64,000 bases of DNA from Asterella californica (GCA_036924285.1 JAYKYS010000006.1:21612001-21676000), one strand, 5' to 3'; positions 11,510 to 22,790 are shown, numbered from the stretch's first letter. Numbers and translations are program-made. The notes: generated from the letters alone by a model not told the origin.

Positions 11510-11806
11510 TGATAAACGATATGTACTCACTCCACCATGTCAATGGATACTAAACAATCACTAAAGTCGAGTCAAATCCACTCTATGCTCGTAGAGACAG
11601 ATTGCACTCACCAAGACTATCCACCATAGCTAGGAGCTTGAAGGCTCAACTTGAAGAACAGAGGCCTCCAAGCCCTACCTGCGAAGTATACCCTTAATGG
11701 GTCATCCCAAGAACTCGTCCTAACGGCACTAACGGCCGTACCGGGATTAGCCACTACGCACTCGGTCAAGCTAACCGAGGTGCTAAATTGACGTCACACG
11801 TCTCAT
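11510..11806 (-). repeat. 5' LTR of gypsy-1, U3-truncated
   Basis: Homologous to 2174-2460, with the same order of shared words and a common minus-strand 3' end GTTTATCA. Similarity stops abruptly at CATGC (about 11806), where the left copy continues for roughly 115 more bases of U3. The missing part suggests a deletion or a later insertion at this edge. Confidence 0.75.
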
Positions 11807-12007
11807 GCCTTCCGTTCTACTTAACTAGCAAGCACAAGATGCACCGTGAGATGAACCTGCACTAAGAGCATCAACTTGCAGTGCGCCTTGTCCGAATATA
11901 CATTTATGAGATCATCATAATCCGTGACTAGAAGATATATGCTCTGTGAGAAGAATTTCATGCCGAGTGATTGTTGAGGTCTAGAGGTATGTCGCGCTGC
12001 GAATCCT

Positions 12008-12584
12008 TGTGAAGGTGTAGACTCTCTAGCTGTATCTGAAACTGAGATGCCTTCGGCATAGTCTCCTTCCATAGCAGTTGCAATATGGCTTCTACTTTGT
12101 ATTGACGATCTATCAAGAGACTCTCTCCACGTAGACAGGATAGAATAAATGAAGTTACCAAGTATTCAATCACCTTTCTGACTATCCACAGATCTTCACC
12201 AGTATTTGACAGAAACTACTCTCATTCCTCTGAGACAAAAGCACAGTAGTTGACTTGAATACCAAGGTGACTCACATTTCTCTCATCGCTCACGTAAGTT
12301 CACTCGTAGCCTTGGTCAGAGACCTGGAGCACTCAATATACAAGGAGAATCGCTAGAAGGGTTATCTAGATTTCTAGTCCACGTTTTACACAAAGTTCCA
12401 GTTGCTTGACTCATAACGTAGATCTAGTCCGTGCTTGAACTTCAACATCTCCTACATGTGATAATTCCATGACTTTGCTATTGGCTGTACATTCAGTCAT
12501 GTGCTAGACGGTATGCCCTCATCTAATGCTATTAAAGCTTATCTACATCTGAATTTCTAACTGACAAATCGTTCTATTCTAACA
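12008..12584 (-). repeat. 3' LTR of the copia element
   Basis: Matches 16916-17552 along its length, e.g. GGTGTAGACTCTCTAGCTG, ATGCCTTCGGCATAGTCTCC and AATGCTATTAAAGCTTATC in both. The minus-strand start TGTTAGAATAG lies beside a purine-rich tract (AGTGAGAG, about 12585-12592), the likely polypurine tract. Confidence 0.88.
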
Positions 12585-12881
12585 CTCTCACTTGATCTTT
12601 AGACTAAGAATTGAATTCTCATCCCCAGAGAGAATTTTTCAATGTTTCTCTTTAGCCAAAGATTTTGTACACATGTCTGCGATCATTTCACCTATACTAA
12701 CAAACACCACATTGATTTATACATCTTGTAAATCACGACTGTGGTGGAATTTTATTTCGATATGCTTCGTTTTCTCAGAGAAGACTGGATTCTTCATTAG
12801 AGATATACTACCATTACTATCTGTGTAGATGGTAGTTGGTGTCTCTTGCTTGAATCCGAAATCAACAAGCAATCTCCAAAG

Positions 12882-13103
12882 TCAAAGAGCCTCCTTCACC
12901 GCATTTGAAAGCTCCATGTATTCGGCCTCAGTATTAGACAATGTTATGGTCTGTTGTTTCTTGCTGCGCCAACTCACCGCAGACCAATAGAAAAACATAT
13001 CCGTCTGTTGATTTTTTATCATCAACATCATCAGCGAATGTTGAATCGCTATACCTAGTGAAGGTATCTCCTGCTTCTTGTTGCTGAAAACATAAAGAAG
13101 CAT
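12882..13103 (-). pseudogene. copia RNase H domain
   Basis: Carries the copia RNase H signature: SWRSKKQQTITLSNTEAEYM in parts (SWRSKKQQ, SNTEAEYMELSNAVKEAL), where Glu and Asp/Glu residues form the metal site. It overlaps the end of the RT frame at 12934 in another register, so a frameshift separates them. The downstream part towards the LTR is short, so the C-terminus is probably lost. Confidence 0.8.
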
Positions 13104-13845
13104 TCCTCGTCCCTTGTAAACAGCATAACACTCGTTTAGTTGTTTGACAATGCTTCGGTCCTGGATTGTTCAAATATCTCCCTAGCAAACCCACGGTGTA
13201 TGTCAGGTCGAGTCGTGTACAGACCATTGCATACATTAAAGATCCTACTGCTTCTCGGTAAGAAATGTTTGACATGACCTTTACCTCGTCGTCAGAACTT
13301 GCCCCCATGGTAGTGCTCAGTCTGCAGTTCCCCTCCAAGGATATCGATATCGGCTTAGAATCTCTCATGTGGAACCTCGTCAGCACCGTATCCACATATC
13401 CACATTGATTGAGCTTGATGGACCCGAGTTCTCGATCTCTGAGAATCTGTATGTCAAGCCTGTAGCTTGCAGGACCAAGATCTGTCATGTCAAATGCTTC
13501 GTAAAGATGACATTTCTCTATTTCTAACCGATCCTTACTGGGACTAATGAGAAAGTTGTCATCAACGTAAATAAAAATGAATGTTGATTTATCCTTCAGC
13601 ATGTACAAACTAGGATCTGCAGAACTTCTAACCTATCCCTTGCTCTTCAAGTATGCATCAATGGTTTTGTTCCAAGCTTTTGATGACTTCTTCAGTCCAT
13701 ATAAGGCTTTTAACAACAGACAAACTTTACGTCCTTCTGAAAAGTACTTGGTTTTTCTGGGTCGATATCCTTCAGGTATTTCCATAAATACCTCCTCCTT
13801 CAGATCGCTCTTCATAAATGCAGTTCTGACGTCCGTTTGTTGCAC
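12934..13845 (-). pseudogene. copia reverse transcriptase, broken
   Basis: The upper frame (13633-13845) has QQTDVRTAFMKSDLKEEVFM with the first catalytic Asp region, then KALYGLKKSSKAW. The lower frame (12934-13608) has FIYVDDNFLIS, the YVDD box, then DLGPASYRLDIQILRD and the connecting domain (YREAVGSLMYAM). The two frames are disjoint around 13610-13633. Further upstream (13850-14230) the minus strand still reads as RT fingers (KARLVAREFTQ), with stops. Confidence 0.85.
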
Positions 13846-14658
13846 TTCCTAGTTGTTCTGAGCTGCCAAGTCAAACCAACACGAATTGAAGAGTGTTGAC
13901 ACACATATGTGTAAGTTTCGTTGTAATCAACTCTTACAAGTTGAGTGAATTCTCTAGCCACCAGTCTGGCTTTGTATTTGAGGATCTTATTGTTTGGACC
14001 TCGTTTGATCTCGAAAACTCATTTGTTAGAAATGGCTCTCCTTCCGATCGGCAGATCAATAATTTTCCAAGTTCGATTCTGCTCATGGCTGATAATTTAG
14101 CATCTATCGCTTGCTCCCATTCCTTTGAAGTACTTCAATTCAGAGCTTCTTGAAAAGTTAGAGGCTCGTCTTGTGAGTGATAAATCGTTGCAGGATCTAT
14201 CATCAAATCACAATCTGCAACTAGCGTTTCAAGTGAGAGCCCTTCGTCAATCATCCATCTCATTGATGACTCGTTGTGGTCTCTCCCGCTTTTCAGAAAT
14301 TAGCCTTGTCATCCATCCCTTCTTTTCAAGAATTTCTTCAGAAACTTCAGAGCTTCCTTCGATCATTTCTTCCTCCAAGAGCTTCGGAGCTTCCTCTTCA
14401 TTTTCTTCTCTAGATGCAGGTGATATACTTTTATCACCTACAGCTTGAATCAAGTTCGGAACATCCTCCCGTACCTCTGATGCACTATGACTTTGTTCCA
14501 AGTTCCCAGGTCCAGATCTACAAGAATTTTCCAACACTGTTGAACTTCCTAGATCTCTACAAATCATATCATTTGCAACGGCTGGTGCTATGAGAATGGA
14601 TTGAAGGAATTTCTTGAGATGACAAATTTCTATCTCTACGAAATAAACTGTCAAAAAA
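13846..14658 (-). pseudogene. copia integrase-RT linker and RT N-terminus, decayed
   Basis: 14247-14666 is an acidic linker (SREENEEEAPKLLEEEM) of the kind found between copia integrase and RT. Below it the minus strand carries RT-finger sequence (EWEQAIDAKLSAM, KARLVAREFTQ) in interrupted frames. Confidence 0.6.
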
Positions 14659-15409
14659 CTACACATCTCTACTACATATCAGCTTCTTAATAGTAGTGTT
14701 GTATAGTCTATATCCCTTCAGTCCCTCTTCATACACGACGAAGATGAAGGGCATAGCTTTGGGATCTAGTTTCGTACGGTGGCTCTCAAGGATGAGAGCA
14801 TAGGCAGTGCATCCAAACCTACGTAAATGAGAAAGGTCTGGTTTTTCACCTGTCCAGACTTCAAAAAGTGTTTTTCCGTGTAGTGTTGCCATCGGGCTAC
14901 GATATCTAAGATTATTCACACACATAACTGCACCTACCCAAAACTCTCTCCTCAGCTCTGCATGCTTCAACATGCAGATGACTTTCTCCCCAAGCGTCCT
15001 ATTGAGCCTCTCAGCAATGCCGTTCTGATGAGGATTATCTCGTACGGTGATGTCGTATCCAATCTCTTTTTGTTCAAGAAAATTCATGAACTCATTCCTA
15101 ACAGCAGAATCGTTTGATTCGTAGGTTTGTCTCATTTTTCACTAAACTTTTTAAAGTCTGAAAACGATCAAGCGCTTCAATTTTGTGCCGCATGACATAA
15201 ATGAAGCTTCTTCGACTTTTGTAATCTGCGAACGACACAAAGTATGTAGCTCCACTGAAAGATCGTTGTACCGGTCTTCTCACATCAGAATGGATCAATT
15301 CAAGCAAATCATTAGATTTATGCTTTGATCTTTTAGGTGCGAGAAGCTTGTGTGCTTTTCTTTTAGCACAACTCTCACAAGGACTCAGATTTCTCTTGAT
15401 CTCCGTCAT
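14659..15409 (-). pseudogene. copia integrase, broken
   Basis: 15098-15409 shows the zinc-site Cys pair (CESCAKRKAH) and the first catalytic Asp in LIHSDVRRPVQ. It continues with YFVSFADYKSRRSFIYVM. 14659-15135 has the closing core, DNPHQNGIAERLNRTL with the catalytic Glu, then the RREFWVGAV helix. The second Asp region (TDNG-like) falls at the junction of the two frames and is damaged. Integrase inserts the cDNA into the genome. Confidence 0.85.
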
Positions 15410-15412
15410 TCT

Positions 15413-16210
15413 CTATGAGGTACTTGCAAGAACCTTCATACCATTCTGTGAGAGATAGCCTAAACGAAAATGCCAAGTATCTTCTTCAGTTATCGAAGTC
15501 CTCTCACCTTGAGAAACAAGCTTGAATAAACAACCACCATATCTTATGTCGTAACAGACATGTCCAGACTTCTCAATGAGACACCGCTTTCTATTTGATA
15601 TGAAGCGTACGGAGTAGTTTGTGTCTAAGAGTCGAGCTACAAAAATCAAATTCTTCTTGAAATTAGGAACAAACAAGACACTATGAAGTTCTAGCTAAGA
15701 GGGATTCTGATCTTCATCTTGGAACTATCTCACCACCTTCCGGATACCGATAGCATAAGATATGTTTCCGTTGTCCATTCTCACGACTTTGGGTTCAATG
15801 TCCATCATTGAATCAACTGCTTGAAGATTGCCGCAAACATGAGATACAGCTCCAGAGTCAACAAACCAGGTTGTGGAGTCTACTGACATCTTAGATCTTC
15901 CTCTGATCATCAATATCTCATCTTCTGTGAGACAGTCACATTTCTCATCACTCAACTCAGTTAGATGGGTCGAGGAGTGGACCAAACTTCCATTTGTCTT
16001 CCTTCTACTTCTTCTCAGAAAGAAAAATCTCTTTTCTTTAGTATTTTTCTGTTCCGGTTTATGCTTCCTAAGATCTGTACAAGCTTTCGCCAGGTGCCCT
16101 TTCTCTCCACAAAAGAAGCATGATCTAGTTTCTTTCTTTGATGAAATGGTCATCAACACCTTCCCTGACTTGTTGCAATCTATACTTCTTTTCTGTTCAT
16201 GCTCAAACAA
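15413..16210 (-). pseudogene. copia gag C-terminus, protease and pre-integrase region
   Basis: The upper frame (15725-16210) has the zinc knuckle CFFCGEKGHLAKAC (C-x2-C-x4-H-x4-C) and then the protease site WFVDSGAVSHVC with the D-S-G triad intact. The lower frame (15413-15676) has the pre-integrase segment WHFRLGYLSQNGM. A stop or shift around 15680-15725 splits them. Gag upstream (16211-16450) is only readable in pieces. Confidence 0.82.
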
Positions 16211-16260
16211 CCGATTAGTAACATACTTCCAAGTAATATCTTTCTATGACATAACTTCGA

Positions 16261-16915
16261 TTAATTGACAATCGCATCAAATCTTCCAAGTAAAGAAGAT
16301 ATCAACATGATCACTCTGCACGCTTCTGAGATGATCAACAGATAAACATCCTCTAGATCTGAGAACAAATCCTCCATCTTGGAAATATGCTATGTGACAC
16401 TGTCTGAAGCTTACATTTTCAGATTAACGAGCTGCTTCTATTTCCTCATGCCACTAGAGATTTTAGATCTCTAGTAGAGACTTGCTAAATTTTCTCACAA
16501 ACTCCATGCAATGGTAATTTTTCGAATCAACGTTACAACACTCAACTTTCGTGTTGCAAACCTGTAATAAAGTTGAGTGTTGCAAACCTGTAATAATTTA
16601 ACTGTAGCCAGATCGGATCATCCTTCTTCTCTAAATGATCACTGCTATTCACAACAAATATCCAATATAGTAGTTTAATTGTAGCCAAGTAGTATAGTAG
16701 TTTAATTGTAGCCAAGTCGGATCCTTCTTCTCTCATTGATCACTGTTATCACTGTTCTTCGCAACGAGTATCCAGTGTACTCGTCCGTTATTCGCAACGA
16801 GTATCCACTGACCTCGTCTCATCAGGTATACTTTCATATCATCAGATCACTGTGAGTAATTTTCTTTTCTCAATTTTTCAACAGTGAGACTATCAGAGGG
16901 ATGAGTTGGATGGCC
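16261..16915 (-). other. copia gag remnant and 5' leader with short tandem repeats
   Basis: Gag is degraded here. Two small tandem duplications lie in the leader: GTGTTGCAAACCTGTAATAA at 16551-16570 and again at 16577-16596, and a 25-base word at 16666-16690 repeated at 16693-16717. Another pair of CGCAACGAGTATCCA words lies at about 16760-16810. No gene is seen. Confidence 0.6.
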
Positions 16916-17552
16916 TGCTAAGGTGTAGACTCTCTAGCTGTACCTGAAACTGAAATGCCTTCGGCATAGTCTCCTTCCATAACAGCTGAGATATGACTTC
17001 TATTCTATATCGCCGATCTATCAAGAGACTCTCTCCGCGTAGAGAGGATTGAATAAACGAAATTATCAAGTATTCAATCATAGACTATTCACAGATCTCA
17101 CCAGTATTTGAAGAAAACTACTCTCACTCCTATGAGGCAGAAACACAATAATTCACTTGAACACCAGAAGCACAATAATTCACTTGACAACCAAGGTGAT
17201 TCACGATTCTCCTATCGCTCACGTAAATTCACTCGTAACCTTGGTCAAAGACCTGGAGCACTCAGTCCACAAGGAGAATCGCTAGAAAGGTTATTTTCTA
17301 GATTTCTAGTCCACGTTTTGTATCTATTCCACATTTTATACAAAGTTCCCAGTCGACTGACTCATAACGCAGACTGGCAAAGTTCCAATCGACTAACTTG
17401 ACTAACTCTTAACGCAGATCCAATCTGCGCTTGAACTTGGCTTTGCTATTTGCTGTAAATTCAGCCATGTGCTGGACGGTATGCCCTCACCTAATGCTAT
17501 TAAAGCTTATCTACATTCTAATTCCTAGCTGAAAGATCGTTCTATTCTAACA
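16916..17552 (-). repeat. 5' LTR of the copia element
   Basis: Partner of 12008-12584, about 60 bp longer through small internal duplications (for example CACAATAATTCACTTGA occurs twice at about 17150-17190). TG/CA ends are as in the other copy. The U3 side is at 17552 on the minus strand. Confidence 0.88.
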
Positions 17553-19500
17553 AGGTAACGATCCCAGCAAAACGTCCATATATATTTTTCTTACACTTCG
17601 CTCTCGTATCACCTCACAGTGCAACAATAGCCGCAGTTTCTCCAAGACGTGATCCGAGCAGTAATCCGAGTAAATTTGCCCCTTACTGGCGACACCTTAT
17701 CACTCAACATCATTACGGTCCGATGCGGAACCACCCTCTAGGATACGCTGCTCCATGGCCCTGGCATATCACACTTCCAAACCCCTTCTCTTCTGTTCCG
17801 GCCAGCGAAAAATTGACAAGGAATTCTCAGGTCTGCGTCTAAATACGGTAGAGTAATTCCAGTGTGCATACAGTTCGGTAAAGCAAACGTGGGAACCGAC
17901 GGAGGACTGGCCGGATCGGGTGTTAGTACAGGAAGAAAATGATACCTTTGCCCCGAACGAACTTCATTCATGTAATTACTCGCACGGTAATCACCTCCGT
18001 CCGGATCTCCATTGCACAAATCTAGTGCTAGGACCAACCAACTGGTGACATACCTAGACCACAAAGAGCTCACTCGCAACGACAATTTTGCGTTGTCCTC
18101 AGAATTTGAACCCTGTCCACGAAGGCCCCTTACTTGATAGACGGACAATTGCTAGGTCAACATTTTGCTCCCTCATAAATAGAGTCACGGAAACATCCAA
18201 GCATATGCATACATGCTAGATGCTAGATGCACGCAGGGACCGCTATCACTGCATGGGTACATGCTTGTGCATATCCTTGTTGCTAAAAGCTGCACAATGT
18301 GACTCACAGAACCATTTCAACCCCGCACTGATTAGCTTCTGAGTCATGGAGCTTCTTGGTTTCTTCGAACAACCGTCTGGTTTCTGTAGTGTGCGGAAAG
18401 AAGTATACTGTTGCACCAAAAGGGCTGATACCGAGTTACACGCTAGACTACACACGCTGACACCGAGCTTACACACGACCGACATCTGCTTTCAGATCCT
18501 AATACTGATCTTTACATCTCATGATGCGACCACCATGATTGCAGCCTACAAACGACAGAACAATCTACCCGTAACGTTCTGTAACTAGAGAACTTGCAAA
18601 GAGACTGTAACACCGAATGTGGCTTGTAAAACTGTACACGTATCTAGATCTTCATCTTAACTGCAAGTCAAGAATAAACATGCGAAACTCTACCCAGTCT
18701 TCAGAAACGAAAATAATCACTCCAACGTTGATGCTAGTTGCAGCCTGCATCCGTCGGCAACGATCTTCCACCTGCAAATACGTGCATCCGGAGACACCGT
18801 GGACTAGAGTCACATATCGGCATCTGTCCGAAAGGAGAGCATAATAAAATATCTTTTCAATATATGGCCTCTCGTTCCACTCGTTTCTAAATAAGAGTTC
18901 CTGCGCAATCCCCTGAGCGTTGCCGGCAAGTCCCTACAATTTTCTCGACATTTCATTTTCATATCCTCACAGCAGGATGAGAAATCCGTTAAATCGCCCG
19001 TCAGCAAGGTTGTCAAGGTGATCAAATTCAAGGATCACCGTTAACACGGTGATCAGTATTATACCACTTGGGATTCTCCGGTCGAGAAATAAAGCGAAAA
19101 CATCTAGTGCCAAAGTGTCCGGATAGAAACCAGGAGCTCGCGTAGTCTCGGGGTAAATTAGCAGCACCTGTGCAAACTGCAAGCATACTCTATGCACAAA
19201 ACCTGGATTCGAGAGGGACGAATATAATCTGAAAACTAGAAACGCCTAATAGAAACGCTGTATCAGTTCTTACCATAAAAAGAGCATTCAGACCAGAACA
19301 AATACCTGGAGTTTGAGCTTACCTTACCAGGTACGTAGCAGCTTGATTCGTATTCATTTCGTCTCAGCGGAGTGCTCATCCGCTTTTGGCCTGTTGTCAT
19401 CAGCATAGTTGTGAAGTGACCTTAATGACCAAACTCACCAATCACACCTTCCATGCCATTTCCTCTCCATCGAGTCCAGTTCCTCAAAATTAACAATCCC
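17553..19500. other. Interval without a supported gene
   Basis: Bases 17560-17670 look like the promoter/leader end of an LTR (TATATATTT, a pyrimidine-rich stretch, CTCCAAGACGTGA). A 136-codon minus-strand frame at 17738-18148 has no recognisable domain and no supporting signals. The remainder shows no coding or RNA feature I can support. Confidence 0.4.
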
Positions 19501-19983
19501 TCACTTCTCTTCTTCCTTCTCCTCCTCTCCGTGCGTCCCCGTCACAGGATTCTCTCCCTTGATCCACCAGCCCAGAGCGAAAAACGAAAGACCAGCCAGA
19601 ACTGCAGTTCCCCACGCAAGACTGTAACAGCGGTTGTACAAGCGAGTGGCATACTTCCACTGGTCCCTCAGAGTAACAGGGTCAGGGTTTACAGTCTCAG
19701 GCGGGTTCACAGGAGGTGGAAGGTCATATGAAGGGGACGGGATCTTAGGTGCTGGACTCTGAGGAAACTCAGGAGAAGAAGAAAACGCAAGACCTAGAGG
19801 CAACCGGATGGTGGAGGAGGAGTAAAGAACAGGAGAATGAAACATCGGCGAAATTGGGCTGGAGATGAAAGGCATCGAGAACTGATAATTATATTTCGGA
19901 CCAAGAATCGCAGAGCTTAAATCACGAGCCGCCTTTCCATTACGCAGAACGAGTGAACTGAAACAAGAGCTGTCACCTACCAT
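19501..19983 (-). CDS. Small single-pass membrane protein, conserved-looking, function unknown
   Basis: This is an intact frame of 160 codons with ATG at 19981-19983 and TGA at 19501-19503, and it has no intron. The N-terminal 60 or so residues are rich in Ser, Leu and Arg with few acidic residues, as in organelle targeting peptides. Residues 71-103 are Pro-rich. The most family-like part is residues 104-145: LRDQWKYATRLYNRCYSLAWG leads into a membrane helix at about 123-141 (AVLAGLSFFALGWWI). The tail is acidic (EEEKEEEK). I believe plants have a family of small proteins with such a charged-helix plus one-pass module, but I cannot name a gene. Location in a mitochondrial or plastid membrane is inference. 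It stands alone, with no neighbouring gene within several kb, and upstream sequence is moderately CT-rich. Confidence 0.6.
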   Translation of the reverse strand: MVGDSSCFSSLVLRNGKAARDLSSAILGPKYNYQFSMPFISSPISPMFHSPVLYSSSTIRLPLGLAFSSSPEFPQSPAPKIPSPSYDLPPPVNPPETVNPDPVTLRDQWKYATRLYNRCYSLAWGTAVLAGLSFFALGWWIKGENPVTGTHGEEEKEEEK

Positions 19984-20641
19984 ACTACCACCGTGATGAG
20001 TCGAACGGAATTCTGTTCAGAAAAGTGCCAAAGAAACTGATCGATCACAAAAGAAAGAAGCAAAATCACAACAATCCAGATCCTCACACTCTGACAACAT
20101 CGATACAGAAACTCAACGCACGACCAAGCTCCAAAGGAAAGGGCCCACAAGCAGCCATCAGGTCCGAAAAGCGGGCTCATATAGAACTTTCTGCTTACTT
20201 GGCGCAGGAAAGTTCAAGAAAGCTTTGCGCCATATCTTCACACGTCATTCCTCCTTCCTTCTTATTGATAATAAAAGTTTTTGTTTCTTGTTGTGAGTAT
20301 ATATAACTTAAATATGCATGCAACATCAAGCTACGAACGTGGCTGGTAAAAGGACAAGCACAATTAGGGAGAAAAGAATATGTAAAAAGTGGATCTCCGG
20401 TGGAATGGACAGACACAAAGAATATTTTCAGGATATTCTTTATTTCTTTTTACTTTTTTTGCAGTTATAAATAAATATATATGTATATGTATATTTCATA
20501 ATAACTTCACATTTAAATTGCAAATTATTTTATAAATATTTAAATGTTACATGAACAGTGAGTACGTGTAGATCCGGACTGAACCCATAAACGAGTGTAC
20601 CAATATTTGAACCAAAAGCAATAAGACTAGATCCTTGTCCC
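19984..20641. other. Upstream region of the small membrane protein gene, then AT-rich DNA
   Basis: No gene is supported. The first 200 bases on the minus strand may contain the 5' UTR and promoter. From 20440 the composition becomes strongly AT-rich (runs of TATATGTATATG), leading into the hairpin-repeat cluster. Confidence 0.35.
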
Positions 20642-20755
20642 ATGCAGACATTAATTTATGGTGTTTCTTATTATCTAACCTTTCTTGTAGGAAAGTTTAG
20701 GTAAGAAATTAATGGTGCATGCCACCCTTCATATAGGAATTTCTGTTTATCACAA
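20642..20755. repeat. Double-hairpin repeat, copy 1 (symmetric)
   Basis: The centre is a hairpin, CTAACCTTTC at about 20675 pairing imperfectly with GAAAGTTTAG at 20691-20700. It is flanked on the left by CATGCAGACATTAATTTAT and on the right by GAAATTAATGGTGCATGCC, so the flanks are themselves inverted copies. The sequence after that (ACCCTTCATATAGG) is a worn second hairpin. Confidence 0.6.
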
Positions 20756-20939
20756 AAGCCATTAAGTGTGGAACCAAAATTCTATACCAAGTTGACAGAA
20801 GAAATAAACTATTTTTAAATAAAACTATTAACCAGATTTAAAAATCTAGAAAAATCTAAAATAAACCCATAGATAAATACTAAAAGATCCATTTCCCAGA
20901 TTACATATCCAGGGGGCAACTCATTAACATATCATATTT

Positions 20940-21660
20940 AATTTGTTGCCTAACTCTTCTCGATGAAACGGCTCACTAACATATTATATTTTACTGATAT
21001 AACCTAACTCTTCTAGAAGGATTAGATGAAGAATCATGTAAATCACAAGGACACAAATAACTGCAAAGTCAACAACGTTAAATGTTCTGTGTTTGCTATA
21101 CATTTTGCTTATTGCCTTCCCCATCTTCATCTAAAGATGGGGAAGGCAATATGCAGAGGCTATAATTTATTACCAATTCCTTCTGTAAATTAAAGAAAAA
21201 TAAATAAATCACAGTGACTATATAGCAAGAAGAAGTTTCCAACAAATAATTGAGTTTATAGTTCTTGTAGGAATTTGCAAGTGTAATGTCCAAACAGCAA
21301 ACTTAATACTTGGGTTCTGATTGTAACATCCTGTCCCAAATGACGGTACAGGCGTTTTTAAGTTTTATGAACGTTTAGCTAAATTTGACCCACTTCCTTT
21401 CGTATTCTAATAGGCAAAGAGCGTGAGACTGAGTCATCTCTAATTATTTCATTTTATCTTGAAATGGCCATTATCATTTCGAATTATTTTTCCCTTCTCA
21501 GATCACTTTGTGAATGATGATTGTCTCTTTTCTTATTATCGGAGGAATATTTCTACAAGCATGGATATTCATCTTCTTCCAAGTTTGAAAGAAGGGTATA
21601 TGCATGCTCTTTATTTAATGTCTTAATTCTTTTTCGTGGAAAGGTTAGGCTATAAATCAA
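20940..21660. repeat. Cluster of related hairpin repeats, copies 2-4
   Basis: Three units. About 21003-21035 has CCTAACTCTTCTAGAAGGATTAG. 21111-21150 is a perfect 17-bp stem with a 6-base loop (stem starts ATTGCCTTCCCCATC) followed by ATGCAG. 21561-21660 has an imperfect CTTCTTCC/AAGAAGGG stem followed by TATGCATGC, then ATTTAATGTCTTAATTC and an AAAGGTTAGG arm. The same modules occur elsewhere in the window. Confidence 0.6.
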
Positions 21661-22077
21661 AGTTTCTAAATTGAATATAATTATTCATTGAAGAGAAGTT
21701 TGGATTGCAACATGAGAGTCCTTCTGCGTACTGCACTTATGGGTTCAACAAGTAACAAGTGTAATACTGCAATGTTTATAGACAATTTCAACTATTTATT
21801 TAGAAAATTTAAATTTAGAAGTTCAGTTTTCAGTTAAATTCAGAAATATCAGTTTAGATGTTTGTTCTAAAAGTCTAGGTTGCCTATTCTGCGTAATGTA
21901 TTTTCCATGAACAAGTAAACTTTTATGAAATCCAGTTGCAAACCAATTGTCCTGATAATTTCTGTGCTATATAAACGTTTATCCTTTGTTTTTCCTTGGA
22001 TTCAGTGAAGGTTGCATGCATATTTATATTTATTTTCATAATTTATAAAAAAGATGGAAAATGTCAGTAAATAAAAT
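21661..22077. other. AT-rich interval, nothing recognised
   Basis: Low-complexity AT-rich DNA between the hairpin cluster and the LINE fragment. No coding frame or RNA gene is supported. Confidence 0.5.
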
Positions 22078-22790
22078 TTAATTCAAAATTGATCCTTTTA
22101 TCCCAAGGAAGAATGAGAGATGTAAAGAGCAAATCCAGCAGTGTAGCAAGCAATTTAACGACAACCTTGTATTGAGAATTAAGCAGAGAGATGGGTTGTC
22201 AATAATGAAGCAACTGTGGGGAAGAGACTTTAAGGATAAGTTGGATGACGGCTTGGAAGAAAATAGAGAGAAAATGCTTGGACCGCCAACTTTTTTGAAC
22301 CACTCTATAGTAGGTTGAGTCAATAATGAACCAGAGCGAGCATGGACTTTGCGTTAAGGCCGTCTGGATCGGAGGATTTCCCCCTGGGCATAGAGAAAAG
22401 GACTTGAAAACTCTCGTCATCAAAACATCACTGTAAGGAAGAGACATTGAGCAGGCGAGATCTTAAGGATAACAGATGCCAAAAGAACATCTATGTCAAC
22501 TAGATTCTTATGGGGTTGAGAGTATAGGTGAGAGTAGAAAGTGAAAACCTCTTGAGTGATGGCAAGTGAGTCTGTCGTGAGATGCCCGTCAAGTGAGATC
22601 AAAGTACAGAACTGGAATCGAGCTATGTGAATTTTGTGACAAAGGAAAAAAAATACTTTGAGGGCTTGTCACCATGTAGAAGAAACTGATCTTTTATCTA
22701 GAGATGGAGCTTGTGGGTCGATATAGCCTCCAACTTGTGAATCTCAGCCGTAAGATCGGTAATATGCCGATGGTCGTCTGCTGATCCTGT
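22078..22790 (-). pseudogene. LINE (non-LTR) retrotransposon reverse transcriptase fragment
   Basis: Several minus-strand frames together read as the N-terminal part of a LINE RT. There is DQFLLHGDKPSKYFF near 22650, then SLDGHLTTDSLAI and FTFYSHLY at 22602-22500. MPRGKSSDPDGLNAK lies near 22390-22340, the block usually ending GPDG, and QPISLLNSQYKVV near 22205. Frameshifts and stops separate the blocks, and the catalytic YxDD box is absent, so only about a third of the RT remains. LINE RT primes reverse transcription at the target site; this copy is dead. Confidence 0.7.

Larger units (their letters stand above)
2174..11806 (-). mobile_element. Ty3/gypsy LTR retrotransposon (gypsy-1), decayed
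   Basis: Element read on the minus strand. The order is 5' LTR (right), long leader, gag with CCHC knuckle, protease, spacer domain, RT, RNase H, integrase, 3' LTR (left). RT before integrase is the Ty3/gypsy order. The two LTR copies (2174-2575 and 11510-11806) share long stretches with scattered differences, which indicates an old insertion. Every pol domain is cut by stops or frameshifts, so it cannot move on its own. The right LTR lacks the first 100 or so bases of U3. No target-site duplication was found. Confidence 0.85.
12008..17552 (-). mobile_element. Ty1/copia LTR retrotransposon
   Basis: A 5.5-kb element on the minus strand with two LTRs (12008-12584 and 16916-17552). The internal order is gag with CCHC, protease, integrase, RT, RNase H; integrase before RT is the copia order. 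LTRs begin TGTTAGAATAG on the minus strand, common in plant copia elements, and end in CA. They differ by several indels and substitutions. Coding frames have multiple breaks. The outer flanks (ATCCT and AGGTA) do not match, so no target duplication is seen. Confidence 0.9.

Noticed and set aside
17738..18148. 136-codon minus-strand frame
   Set aside because: No motif, no neighbours, no promoter or splice signal; long enough to note but not to call.
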